Assembly: GCA_033675265.1 (NCBI GenBank)
Contig: JAUJYZ010001422.1
Location: forward strand, 403,501 to 467,500
DNA length: 64,000 nt
Reading direction: 5' to 3'
Origin: Actinostola sp. cb2023
Taxonomy: Eukaryota; Cnidaria; Anthozoa; Actiniaria; Actinostolidae
Position numbers and translations under genes: made by a program. The notes below the pieces were generated by a model. It was not told the DNA's origin and made no database searches. It worked only from the letters and a program-made list of their open reading frames with translations. Every line of letters starts with the position of its first letter. Within the stretch, counting starts at the first letter, position 1. Positions 21,195 through 62,093 of this stretch are shown piece by piece.

Positions 21195-22704
21195 TTAATC
21201 TGACTTATCTGTGATAATAAGTGGCTTGAAAAATAATGTGAGGTAACTACAAATAATCCATATCTTATTTGTGTCTGCGGCCATACTTAAAGGAATGTTT
21301 TGCTGAAGAATTCTGAATTTTTTTATTTTCTCTATTGCTCTTTCCACATGGATTCTTTCCTTGGCAATTCTTCTTGTTTTTATTTCATCTTCAAGGCAAA
21401 ACTGGCTCTGTTGTTTCAAAAAAGGTGGTCTGTTTAAAGTAATTCCATCCGGCAAACACTCATCAATGGTAAAACCTTTGTCAGCCATTATCTCATCTCC
21501 TGCTTCCAGTAAATTAAGTATGCCACAATCTTTTGTAAGTTCTTTGTCAGATGTTCGGCCAGCATACAGATCAGACACAAAAGTTATTGTTCCAGCAGGG
21601 GAAATCCCAATGAGTCCTTTTGCAGTATTGTGATGTTTGTATGATGAAAAGGTGATACTCTGTGTTATGGGTGCAGAAGGCATCTCTATGAAAATCTCGG
21701 TGCAGTAAATAATGACTCTTGTTTGAGGAAAGTTGTCTTTGAAGCTCTTTGACATAGTAGTGTCGATAAGTTCTCTTGAAGGCCAAATAGGTATAGATCT
21801 TAATCGGTCATAAAGGAAATCCAACCATGTGATCATTATGTTACTAACTTGTGACACTGAGATATTATACCTCAAGGCAAGGTCTCTCTCTAATAAGCCA
21901 CACCTTAATTTTGAAAGGACCAGAAAAAGCTCTTCCTCAGGTGATAGCGATCTTTTGCGCCCACGTTTTTTTGTTGTTCTTCTGTTGCAATGCAGCCATT
22001 GTTGGATCCTCTGTAAGACAATTTTGTACAGGCGGGACTTAAAAAATTTAAAAATGCTATGAATTTTTCATAGCTCTGAAAACCCGTGTAAAAAACTCAA
22101 AGTCAGCATCACATGTTTTAAATCTGTCAATAGAAAATTTACTGTGTCTTAACTCCTGTTTAAGTTCGTCGATTTCATGTTCAAATTTCGTCTGTGAATT
22201 AGCAAGTTCGTGTTTCAGTCTATTTATTTCAGATTGAAGATATTCCTCTCTTGTAATATCTTTGTTTCCATCGATGGTCGTTTGAGTGTTCTGCGTGTTA
22301 GTAGTGTTACTGAGGTCTACAAGTGGAGGGCGATCACGGCATCTCTGTGTCTGTCTTGGTTTAGAAGGAGTAAGTTGTAGTAATTTCGGTGTAACAGTCG
22401 GTATATTGCTGAGGTACGTCTTCTTGCCATCAGGAAAATGCTCTGAGCACACTCGGTGATGATCATTTGGTATCAAGTCCTTTCTCCCAATCCAATGAAT
22501 CCATGAATTTCTTATTTTTCTCTCTTTGGGGAATTTATGAAAAGAAAACTTGCTGTTTTTGGTGGTATTTCTACATAAAGGTACACAACAAGCCGTCCCT
22601 CCACCTCGATATTTTTTCACTTGAACAGTTGTGGCAACGGCATAATCAACGTTTGAACAGCTTGAAATGTTTCCTGAAGGCTGTGGAGATGTCTCGGTTT
22701 CCAT
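21195..22704 (-). pseudogene. THAP-HTH-DDE_4 transposase of the ISL2EU-like element, disrupted
   Basis: The N-terminal exon-like frame 22704-22057 has a THAP zinc finger (CVPLC, then W and W, VCSEHF, and a closing NIPTVTP box), followed by a Leu/Lys-rich coiled coil (SEINRLKHELANSQ). After a frameshift near 22080 the frame continues FQSYEKFIAFLNFLSP. After a second shift at the A7 run near 21970 it gives KKRGRKRSLSPEEELFLVL (helix-turn-helix) and the DDE domain 21875-21195. The DDE domain shows IIYCTEIFIE, SYKHHNT, MADKGF and HVERAIEKIK. The first catalytic Asp of the usual IIDCTE motif is Tyr (TAC, 21707-21705). With two frameshifts and this change it is dead. It binds transposon ends and cuts and joins DNA in intact relatives. 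Confidence 0.85.
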
Positions 22705-23038
22705 TACGTATTTAGTTAAAAGTGTACTTTGTCGTAACTAGTCATTTTGCAGTAATTTTCGCGTCCACGACGCATCCGACATTTGTTTACATCGCGGCCA
22801 TTTTTTTTGTAAGATGATACCACACTTCCCAGAAATCCCCGCGTGCATAAATTATAGCTGGAATGTGCCATTGGAGGCCTTTGAACTACTTCTAAAACGA
22901 ATTAATTATTCAGGAGGAATTTGTTTATTGAAATGGCAATAGTTTTGTATTTGTTTATTAAACAAAAAACAATATTCAATGACACATTAAAATAATGCCA
23001 AGATAAAGGTGAATCAAATTCCGTGATAACCATCGAAC

Positions 23039-23112
23039 TACCTGATGGCATAGTGGTAAGTAAAGGGATTAGCAATGGAGTGTTCCGGGTTCGAATCCCC
23101 GCCGTATCGAGT
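23039..23112 (+). repeat. tRNA-like SINE head
   Basis: Box A TGGCATAGTGG (23046-23056) and box B GGTTCGAATCC (23088-23098) fit RNA polymerase III consensus exactly, with tRNA-like spacing and a mostly paired T arm. The acceptor arm does not pair, so it is a tRNA-derived SINE or dead tRNA. Confidence 0.5.
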
Positions 23113-23848
23113 TTATGAAATTATTAAATGCGTTTTTTAAGCAAATAAAAATCATGCATTCCCAGTTTTTTAAGAAAAGTTAATTTGAAATAGTATTTCC
23201 AATCAGAAACTCAGTTATTGATTTGTATGATATTTCTATTCCAAGGACTTGAACTGATATTTCCAGTCCCAGAACTTGAAAATATTTCAAAGTACTCCAG
23301 AGCGGACTTGAAATCGTTCCAAAGTACTCAAGAGCGGACTTTCCGGGGTATCCAGTTCCATCATGTGACCAAATTGAGGGCACCTGGTTGGCTGTTTACC
23401 TCATCAATAATTAATGAGTTTTTGAAGCATTCATCAAGGCCACAAACGCTTTTAAGCTAAAATAGTGACATTTCACGGGGAAGACAATGTTCTTTTATGA
23501 GTTTTTCAGCCCTGTTATTTGCTTAGAATTTACCAATTGAACAATGGACCGCCGGCCACCATGGCAGATCAGATCCTTGTCGAAGGAGATCAACTTGATT
23601 ATCTGGATGCTCTTCGAAGTAGATCCATCCCTGACAGAGAGATGTTGTCCCTAAACTATCTGCCCATTATGGCATATTGGTCTTTGGAGACTAACAGTAA
23701 TCCCGGGAGTAATGTAATTTTGGTATTTGGGACTATTACGGCACAAGCACATGATTGTGATGATTCGCTTATTTGGGCAGAATAACAAACAAATAATAAT
23801 GCATTTACTTCTCGCAGCACTTCGCTTGCTTAAAGCAATGACTAGTTT

Positions 23849-23991
23849 AACTTTATATCGTTCACGCACTACAAAGATCAAATAGCGATGACTACAATGT
23901 AGTTTCGTTCCTGTATGAACCCCTTCAAATCGCTGATACAATGCGCATTGATCGCTATTTGATCTTTGTAGTACGTGAAAGATATAAAGTT
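23849..23991. mobile_element. Small foldback element
   Basis: The ends aactttatatcgttcacg and its near complement, plus ctacaaagatcaaatagcgat mirrored, give arms of about 45 bp. It sits just inside the right end of the outer element. Confidence 0.65.
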
Positions 23992-24671
23992 CAATAAACA
24001 CTACAAAGAATATGAAGCTAAGCAAGTCTTTCGCGGTCTCAAGAGAAATATTATAAACATGCTTACTTCATTATTGCAGGCCATTTTTCTTGACTTGTTA
24101 TTTTTTCTTGGTGAATCGCATGTAACTGTGGAATACAGCAAATAGGAAATACATACACTTATACATTTATCAGGGCCTCTGATATGGTGCGGGGGGGAAA
24201 ACGGAAATTGTGAGGGGAAAAAGACGAAATTGTGCGGGAAAAAAGGGAAATTATGGGGAAAATTATGCGATTTTTCTAATGGTTAATTTAACCTTTTCAT
24301 AAAGGAATGTAATATTATTTTGTTTATTATAAAATGCTCTTTCTTTTTAAGCATATTTGTGATTCAGTCAAAAAAAAATCGGCCTTTTTCCCGGGCAATT
24401 TTTCCCTGCGCCATTTTATAGCTCGGTCATTCCACAGCCCAAATAAGAAGCCCAAATAACTAGTGCCAGGCCTCCAAGACAATCTACATGTACGTACGCA
24501 TAGAACGCCTAGAACATTCTAGTACGTACGTTGTTTGATTCTTACACATCTCGAACGTGTTGTAGAGGGTTTCTAAGGTGTTTTCAAAGGAAAATCACTC
24601 TGAAATAACGATCAACTGTCAATGAAAGTTTAAAAAACTCGCATATTTGCTTTGGATTTATTCACATTGTG

Positions 24672-25206
24672 CAGGAGCCCATAAGTAGGAGCCTCCATCT
24701 ACCGTACTGGGTTTGTGAGACGACCTGTGACCGGATCAGGCTATTTTTAGAACATCTTTTCCTGCGAACTAATCATCAACCATTAGGAATCCCCCATGGG
24801 AATTAAACAGAGCCAATCAGCTTCATGAGGGAGATGATTTGTGTTTATTTGTGATATATGAACAAAATGGCGGACGAAGAAATTGGCGAAATTGAAGAAA
24901 CTGAAAGTCAAGAGAGCGAAAATGATAGTGATAATTACAGTCTGTGACTCTTTTGCAGAGTTTAGTACTTCATCGGAAAGTGACCAAGGAGACTTCAAGT
25001 TCGTGTTCTGTTTCTCAAGGAACTAAAAAATCATCAACTAGTAAACCTACCAAGCCAAAAGCTAGAAACTCCGTAACAAAGCCGAAATCAAAAATCCCTG
25101 GTGTTAAAATTTCGCGGGGAAACTGGTGTTCTAAAAATAGCCTGATCCGGTCACAGGTCGTCTCACGAATACATCCCAGATGGAGGCTCCTACTTATGGG
25201 CTCCTG
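24672..25206. mobile_element. 535-bp element with 7-bp target duplication
   Basis: The ends CAGGAGCCCATAAGTAGGAG are perfect complements over about 29 bp and continue imperfectly to about 95 bp. CATTGTG is duplicated at 24665-24671 and 25207-25213. Inside, ATGGCGGACGAAGAAATTGG opens a short acidic reading frame (MADEEIGEIEETES) that stops soon, like the N-terminus of a lost transposase. Non-autonomous; superfamily unassigned. Confidence 0.7.
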
Positions 25207-25315
25207 CATTGTGCTATTTTTCATGAATTATGCGGCTATCGGTAAATTATGCGATCGGATGCGATTTGAGGCCAAATGTGCGAAATCGCACCATCGCGTA
25301 ATAGATAACCCACTT

Positions 25316-25430
25316 TCTTTTAAAGTGCCTATCACCCTTTTTATTGTTATCATGAAAATGTATTCCTTCATTTACTTCATGTTGAAGTGATTTCTAAAAT
25401 AAAAACATAAGGGTGATAGGCACTTTAAAG
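25316..25430. mobile_element. Small foldback element
   Basis: Arms aagtgcctatcaccctt and its complement, with about 60 bases between. A half copy (gtcctatcaccc..agaaatcacttc) occurs at 41062-41125. Confidence 0.65.
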
Positions 25431-25777
25431 ACTCTGTGTCACATCCCATGATGCTTTGAAGTATTTTCAGAGATTTTAAATCAGAATAAAATGTGGAAGA
25501 TTTTAAAAACATATCATGTGTTCTATATTTACATTTAGCAGGTGCATGTAAACACAAAACCAAGCAATGATGCAAGGCATCATGGGCTTGGCATAGGGTC
25601 TTCCCTAATAACTTGCATACAATGTACAAATGCATTTTCCCCATCCCCCAACCCCCTTGGGCTGTCCAGCTTGGTGCAGGCAATTTACCAAATAATCTTG
25701 TAGACTCATTGTCGGCATTTTATTTGTGGAACTTGGGTTTTATGATGAAAGGATTATATATGTGGTTAGAGTCTCCC

Positions 25778-25852
25778 CTCTCCTCTCCTCTCCTCTCCTC
25801 CCCTCCCATCTCCTCCCCTTTCCTCCCATCTCCTCCCCTCTCCTCCCCCTAC
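25778..25852. repeat. CT-rich simple repeat
   Basis: Imperfect ctcctctcctcccc units. Confidence 0.85.
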
Positions 25853-25929
25853 TTTTTCAACACACTGACCACAGGTAGCCCAATCGCTGTTTAAACATCA
25901 GCTTATATATTGGATGCTTGTGAGTTGTC

Positions 25930-26080
25930 ACTTTTAAAGTACCCTGGTTCCAGAGGCTTTGTCAAACTCTATAATACGATGTTTGAGCGGCGTCCCGCGA
26001 GCTGCTTCGCAGCGGGACGCCGCGAACATCGTATTATAGAGTTTGACAAAGCCTCTGGAACCAGGGTACTTTTAAAGCAT
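25930..26080. mobile_element. Near-perfect 150-bp hairpin element
   Basis: The arms (taccctggttccagaggctt and on through ctataatacgatgtt) pair for about 52 bp. The loop is itself a GC-rich palindrome, gcggcgtcccgc / gcgggacgccgc. Almost the whole element is one stem. Confidence 0.8.
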
Positions 26081-26281
26081 CAATGACACATCTTCAAGTA
26101 TACTTCTAGTAGAGAAAGAAGTGCATAAATATAATAGAAATCCTTTCAATCAGTCATTGCATTAGAAACAAAATACCATAAAAAACCGGGCATAAAAGGT
26201 CTTATCAAAGGGCTGATTAGTGATTTCAGAGTGATTTCATGTCATGGATATTTTGACATCTAAAAATACTTCATTTCTATC

Positions 26282-26500
26282 CTTACCACTTTCTTTTCAT
26301 TGTCTGGATTACGAATGGTGTTGAAAGAACCCTCGTTCCATGTAGAAACGGTGAAAATATCGGCCAAAATTCTTTATGACGACCAACAAACATCCACGTT
26401 TTCGAATTCTCGTAAACTTGGAAAATTCTAGGAAATTGGTCACCGAAGCGAGGCAGACAGGAAGTGGAAAGGGTCATACGTCACTTCCTTTACGAAGTGA
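26282..26500. promoter_or_regulatory. Candidate bidirectional promoter and minus-strand first exon
   Basis: Two ETS-type motifs (aggaagtg at 26459, cacttcct at 26483) flank a CRE-like acgtca, about 240 bp upstream of the MRPL23 start. ETS sites are typical of promoters of mitochondrial ribosomal protein genes. On the minus strand a donor GTAAGG at 26286-26281 follows ATGAAAAGAAAGTG. This could be the first exon of the macrodomain gene, but its phase (2) does not fit the next known exon (phase 0), so the link is unproven. Confidence 0.4.
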
Positions 26501-26724
26501 ATTTTTTTTTTTAAACGGCCCAAAACATTTTTCAATCAAAATTTTAGAAAAATATGTTATGTTTTTGCATAAGAGAGAGATCGAAATGTGATAACTAGTG
26601 AATGACGTATAAAAAGGGAGTTTAATTCAGTTGTTTCCTTAACACCACCAAAGGAAGCCCAAATTTGATAAATAATATGCAGTCTTTCAAACCAGCGGAC
26701 GTACGCGTGAGTTTAAAATCCAAT

Positions 26725-27186
26725 ATGGCGTACCGTCATGTAGTGAAAAACCCAAGATTACAATCGCGAATATTTCTTACAAACTGGTTCATGAAGATAG
26801 TTAGACCTGGTAGAGAGTTAGATAACAATGTGGTACAGTTCCATGTACCAATGGAGTAAGTATATTCGATCACCACTGCCTGACTGTCATCAGCTGAGTT
26901 GCAGGATTTATTCGATGTCTCCTATCTTTATTTCAGCATGTCCAAGCTAGATATCAAGAATTACTTATGTAGTATATATAATGTTGACGTAGCAAGAGTA
27001 AATACCAGAATTCAAGAAGGTAAACGTTAAATTTGTATTCTGTGTCAGATTTTAGATTTTATCATTTTATCCATGGATTTTTATTGATTTTTTTTCTTAG
27101 GAAAAACTAAAAAGATAGCCAAAGGCGACAGATTAGTCAAGAAAAAATATCCTGATTATAAAGTTGCTTATGTGACACTAGTGAGT

Positions 27187-27236
<50 letters not shown>

Positions 27237-28100
27237 ACAGAACCACATCCTCTGCCTCCCCTACCCCACACACACAGTGCAAAAATTACTCATTTACAGT
27301 GTGTCTTGACATTCTGTCATTATTTTGTAATAAATCAATCAATCAAAATCAATAGACCAAGATGGTGGCCATCTTGAATTATGGAGAAATTATGGGATGC
27401 CCAGGGTGCAAGCTACACAAATGTAGTAACCATTTGGCCATGAAAAACTACGAAAACCTAATTTAAAGCAATGAATTTTTACAAAAGTATACAACAATAC
27501 ACAACACATGTAGATAGTAAGTCATACAACACCATGGTTAGAGTGACATAGAAAAATAATATATTGACACGACTCCACTCTACAGTTTTTGGGTCATTTG
27601 CACCCTGAGCATCCCATAATGTTTTAGCCAAAACAATAGAATCCAAAATGGCCGCCATATCGGTAAAAAGGTCTATTGAGACAGAAGTAGATAAACACAT
27701 ACCATTACATATATGGGTGGTCATGTGTTTATATGTTGGCACTATAAATGCACTAGAGTGCAATTTAGAAAAGCTTGAAAACTAAATAACTAATTAGTAC
27801 TAAATAGCACTAATGAAACAATAGAAAACAATAGAAATAGCACTATTTAGTACTATTTAAAGTTAGTACTATTTCACGCTTTTCTAAATTGCACTCTACG
27901 TGGCAAAGTTATCCATCAAAGTCTTTAAAACTACAATCAATCGTTCAATAATTGACATATTTTATTCGCAGGCTGAAGGAACATTTAAATTTCCTGACAT
28001 GTTTCCCAAGAGCGAGCAACCCAGTAAGGACCAAGTGACTGCCGATGAAACCACTGCTTCCCAAAAGGAAACTGAAAGTGAACCTCTAAGATGGTTTTAA
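26725..28100 (+). CDS. MRPL23: Mitochondrial ribosomal protein L23 (uL23m)
   Basis: There are four exons: 26725-26855, 26937-27019, 27101-27180 and 27972-28100. All have GT-AG junctions and the phases add to 141 codons (140 residues; human protein 153). The start ATGGCGTACCGT was chosen because it aligns with the human N-terminus; an in-frame ATG 48 bases upstream is also possible. Family landmarks are RIFLTNWFMKIVRPG, VQFHVPM, KLDIKNYLCSIYNVDVA, KKKYPDYKVAYVTL and GTFKFPDMFP. The protein is a component of the large mitochondrial ribosomal subunit near the peptide exit and probably acts in the matrix. A poly(A) signal lies 68 bases past the stop. Intron 3 carries a 49-base poly-C run and two foldback elements. 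Sequence appears intact. Confidence 0.95.
27188..27236 (+). repeat. Poly-C run of 49 bases beside a 5' splice site
   Basis: The third MRPL23 intron begins GTGAGTA and then has 49 consecutive C. Length may be unreliable because homopolymers are error-prone. Confidence 0.9.
27352..27676. mobile_element. Foldback element in MRPL23 intron 3
   Basis: The ends atagaccaagatggtggcc and (reversed) atagacc..atggcggcca match. A second copy in opposite orientation lies at 55064-55378 and matches along most of its length (cattatgggat, catggttagagtga, acatgtagatagtaagt). Confidence 0.75.
27756..27895. mobile_element. Foldback element with TA target duplication
   Basis: The ends gagtgcaatttagaaaagc and its complement, with ctaaatagcacta mirrored inside, are flanked by TA. 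Same family as 20197-20350. Confidence 0.7.
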
Positions 28101-28167
28101 TAGTCCCACACAAACTAACTAGTCTGAAAATTGCATTGTAACTATTTTGATTGTAAATATAACTTTC

Positions 28168-28173
28168 AATAAA
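28168..28173 (+). terminator. Poly(A) signal of MRPL23
   Basis: AATAAA occurs 68 bases after the stop codon, in a T-rich 3' region. Confidence 0.7.
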
Positions 28174-28611
28174 CATATTACTGAAATCATTTATGGATCA
28201 GACTCCCCAGGGCCGTGGTACGCTAGAAGTTTGACACGTTAATAAAGTTTATGTATGTACTCATCAAAAAGCTTCCGATGGGGTGATCGTGGGACGTCCA
28301 AAAATTTAATGTGGTCCTCTTTCAACAGAATTTGAAAATGCCTTCAGCATTAATGGCGATTGCCTTTAGGGGTAATTTTCCAGGCACTGAAAGAGTGCAA
28401 GTAAAGATTGAAATGACAGACAAAAATGTTTGCAGTAATAACTAATATTAGGCAGTAACTGGGTTACCTGTGTTCAAGGTGTCAAAAAAAGTAAGGGAGG
28501 AGGAAGGTTTGAAGACTGTCAAATCCATGATGAAGACGATTGCCAAGGTGCTTGTCAAATAATGAGCTTCCCCATCGCTTTTAGATGGGAGTCGCTTCAC
28601 TTAAAGCCTGG

Positions 28612-28858
28612 AAGGGGGGCATATCGGGGGGGGGGGTACTCCCCTATATAAGCAATTCGGGTATGTGCCGCCCGATAGGGTATGGTTTTCAAGCTTCTCA
28701 GTTCTGGGATAGGGTATAGATTTTCAAGCTTAGGTCTGGGATAGGGTACGGAAAATTTCCGTTTTTAGGTCTGGGATAGGGTAAGGTTTTTGGAGTCATG
28801 GCAGCACATGTACCCCTACCCAAAAAATGGCCGAGTATCCCCCCCGGGCTTAAAGCAG
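28612..28858. mobile_element. Dispersed 'gggtactccc' repeat
   Basis: It starts gggggggtactcccctata and ends gagtatcccccccggg. Internal gggatagggta motifs repeat four times. I recall similar sequence in coral genomes; this is memory, not a search. Confidence 0.6.
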
Positions 28859-29473
28859 CCCAATGAGATTTCAGACAAACTTTACATGTAAGTTCATTTT
28901 ATTATATTTCTGAAATAACAGCTCCATTCTAAACATTGTAGCGTAAGAAACTCAATAATTGGAATTTAAAATCATTATTCTCATGTATAACTTTCAAACT
29001 TGTCAAATTAATCATTTAAAATGCAAAATCTGCCACTACTGACATGGTGCCGTTTCTGTCTTGAATGAATCATTAATATTAATTCTGTGAAACCACAAGG
29101 CTGTTAATTCCCTGATAAATAATGCAATGTATATTCGGTATTTAAAGAAATTAAGGACCTAAAGTTCATTCTATATTAAATACAACATAAAAGTACAACA
29201 AAAATGAATGAAATATCAACTGAGGACAGGGGGGTCTGGCTGCTCCTATTGTGTGCCAGTCTTGAGAGAAATGAGGCGCAGAAGTGAACATTGAATAGTT
29301 GGGAGATGGTAGCTCAATGTCGATGGCAATATTGTTCCAGCATGCTCCTGTAATAATTGTTGTGGCCAAAGTTTATACTAATAAAAGTACAATAATGTTC
29401 TGCTACACTTTGAACAACACGTTGCAGAGGCACATGCTGAAATCATGTTGCTGTCAATATTGCACACGTAGTC

Positions 29474-29880
29474 AGAGAGCTTTAGATTCGACTACGAGTT
29501 TTGAGCAAGCACTAACTTGTTTTCGTAATCGTGCTCGCGCAAATTCAAAATTTAGATTCATAAACAAACAAACGAAACTTGATGGCTTCAGCCTTTTCTT
29601 CAAATTTTAGTAAAAATAATACTGACTTTAATTCTTGCTTGTCACAACAACAATCATTATAGAAGATGTTATTGAGCATTCTAGATTTAAAAGACCGAAA
29701 TATTTAGTCAAAATGTCTCACTCAAAACTCTAGACGAGTTTTGCAAGAAATCTCGTCATACTCGAACTGACGACGACGAGATTTTCAAGCTGGCGTGACA
29801 ATGTCACGGTTTTACGCATGCGCACTTATTCTAATCGTAACGGCGAAAACTCATACTCGTTGTCAAATCTAAAGCTCTCT
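29474..29880. mobile_element. 407-bp foldback element
   Basis: The ends agagagctttagatt and aatctaaagctctct are perfect complements and extend imperfectly inward. Confidence 0.75.
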
Positions 29881-30246
29881 AATGTTGTATAACTTAACTC
29901 TGACACAAAAAAGTGGAAGCTTGCTTGATGTCTTCTTGAAATAATGCAATTTTGAATTCTAACAGTATTTACGATAATATTAATAAGTTTAAGGCTCAAC
30001 TACATGTAGCTAAGTCTAATTTATACCAGACTGCTCGACATACAACACAATATTGGCATTGCAACTGGCACAAGTTTGACCACACTGCTCAAAGACTATG
30101 TCTGAGCCCACGATGCCTCGAATGCACAACTTAATTCCATAGGCTACCAAAAGTGAAATTTAATTTAAGACAGAGTACTTTATAATCTGAAGGGTCTGAA
30201 CGATTTGGTGTCATTTTGAACCATTCTTGAACAACAGACAATACTA

Positions 30247-30398
30247 CAGTCGAATCTCTATTAAGCGGCCACCCTCTGGGAATTGGCTGCTAAATAGAGG
30301 TTGGTCGCTTAATAGAGGTGTACTGCTAACAATGCTATTTTAAAATAGCACTCTTTCAAAACCGTCATTGACCACTGGCCGCTAAATAGAGGTTTGAC
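30247..30398. mobile_element. pogo/Tigger-type short element
   Basis: The ends cagtcgaatctctattaagc and ggccgctaaatagaggtttgac are imperfect complements. The 'CAGTC..CTCTATT.AGCGGCC' pattern is typical of pogo-like element termini. Confidence 0.6.
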
Positions 30399-31009
30399 TA
30401 CATGTTCCAAAGTCATTATAATTATATAGTATATCAAGCAGTGCAAACACAAAATCAAACCATTGGCACAAGGCATCCTAGGCTTGGATATAGATATTGA
30501 ATGGAATATAGATAGTATTGGACATAGTGGGTCAATCCAAATGAGGTGACACTTTCAGTAAGTTGACAGTCTATTATACATTTTGAATGATCGATTGCTG
30601 TAAACAGATGCCTTCAAGTTTAAAAAGCAAAATAACTTGAGTTGTATGTAGTATTAAAAAATAAAATAATCTGATCCACAGGATAAAAATACTCAGCTAA
30701 AAATGTTGAGCTCTCATCTGGGGAAATAATGACTTTGTATTTACCAGATAAATATTCATTTAAAATTCTTATCTAAACGTCAGACAACTGAGGAAGGGAT
30801 TTGGAAGGATTTCAGCTCGTGCAACCAATTCACTCTAAGCTGTGAAACGCCTTGTAAATCTTCTGTATCACCATTCACATCGTTACCATGACCATCACAA
30901 TGAAAGTCTGGTAAATTTGCAACAGATCAAGCTGCAATTAGCATATACAAGTTCTAAATTAGTCTAATTGCAAGCTTATGAATTGGAAGGCTCCATGCAA
31001 GAATGAAGT

Positions 31010-31320
31010 ATAAGTGATCTCTAAGCTCTTTGAGTTTCAAAGAAAATCTTGGATTTTGATCCAAGTCAAAGTCACTTACTCTGTTCTTGCGCGGACCCCT
31101 TCAGTTCCCACCGTCATATGGACAGGCACATCGTATTTAATGCAAATCGATTGAAGAAAGATGTACATGAATAATGAACTTAGGGGTCCCTGCAAGAACG
31201 GAGTAAGTGACTTGTGATCAAAACCCAAATTCTCCTTTGAAATACCAAGAATCTCAAGGAGAATTTAGAATTTGATCAGAGATCACTTACGTTGTTTTTG
31301 CAGGGAGCCCTTTAATTGTA
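31010..31320. repeat. Dispersed repeat cluster
   Basis: Three inverted or direct copies of a block containing gtcacttac..gttcttgc and agggg(t)ccct lie together. Further members are at 14830, 32920 and 34110. Confidence 0.6.
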
Positions 31321-31451
31321 TGTTCAGTGAATTCATCAGATGTGTTCTTAATCATGAAAGGTTCTACTTGGGTTGTTACAAGACGGATACATACATTTTG
31401 TAAATATGTACATGTGTACATTGTTAATTCTATCGTAGGATTTATGTTTAT

Positions 31452-62093
<30,642 letters not shown>

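Larger units (their letters stand above)
15888..22869. mobile_element. ISL2EU-like DNA transposon, near full length but defective
   Basis: The terminal inverted repeats start GGCACATTCCAGCTATAATT and match for about 59 bp with one mismatch, then imperfectly to about 85 bp. A 2-bp AT target duplication flanks the element (15886-15887 and 22870-22871). Two convergent genes lie inside: a SWIM-YqaJ nuclease on plus and a THAP/DDE transposase on minus. That gene pair and the 2-bp duplication fit the ISL2EU (formerly IS4EU) superfamily as I know it. Both genes are broken, so it cannot move by itself. Length is 6982 bp, of which about 2.46 kb is a later insertion. Confidence 0.75.
15809..22881. mobile_element. 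Hairpin element split by the ISL2EU insertion
   Basis: Left part 15809-15887 and right part 22870-22881 together give complementary ends (aaaggcc...caat and attggaggccttt). They surround a strong hairpin, ggactggac..tttcaagtcc, at 15832-15880. The ISL2EU-like element sits at an AT inside it. Confidence 0.5.
15434..24018. mobile_element. Outer inverted-repeat element containing nested transposons
   Basis: A perfect 27-bp inverted repeat marks the ends: 15434-15460 begins gcttcatattctttgtag, and 23992-24018 is its exact complement. Interior end sequences (tgctgcgaagccg, aggcgagcagc, ctcgcagcacttcgc) recur inside the 16573-19031 insert, so a related copy sits there too. It was later split by the hairpin element and the ISL2EU-like transposon. 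No coding sequence of its own is recognised. Confidence 0.55.
28180..31450. other. Intergenic region between convergent MRPL23 and tubby genes
   Basis: I recognise no gene. The region holds four interspersed elements (listed) and otherwise AT-rich unique sequence. The 3' untranslated region of the tubby gene must lie in its right part. ATTAAA (minus strand) near 31317 is a possible poly(A) signal. Confidence 0.6.

Noticed and set aside
23039..23112. Functional tRNA gene
   Set aside because: Box A and box B are perfect but the acceptor stem does not pair and the T stem has a mismatch. A SINE head is more likely.
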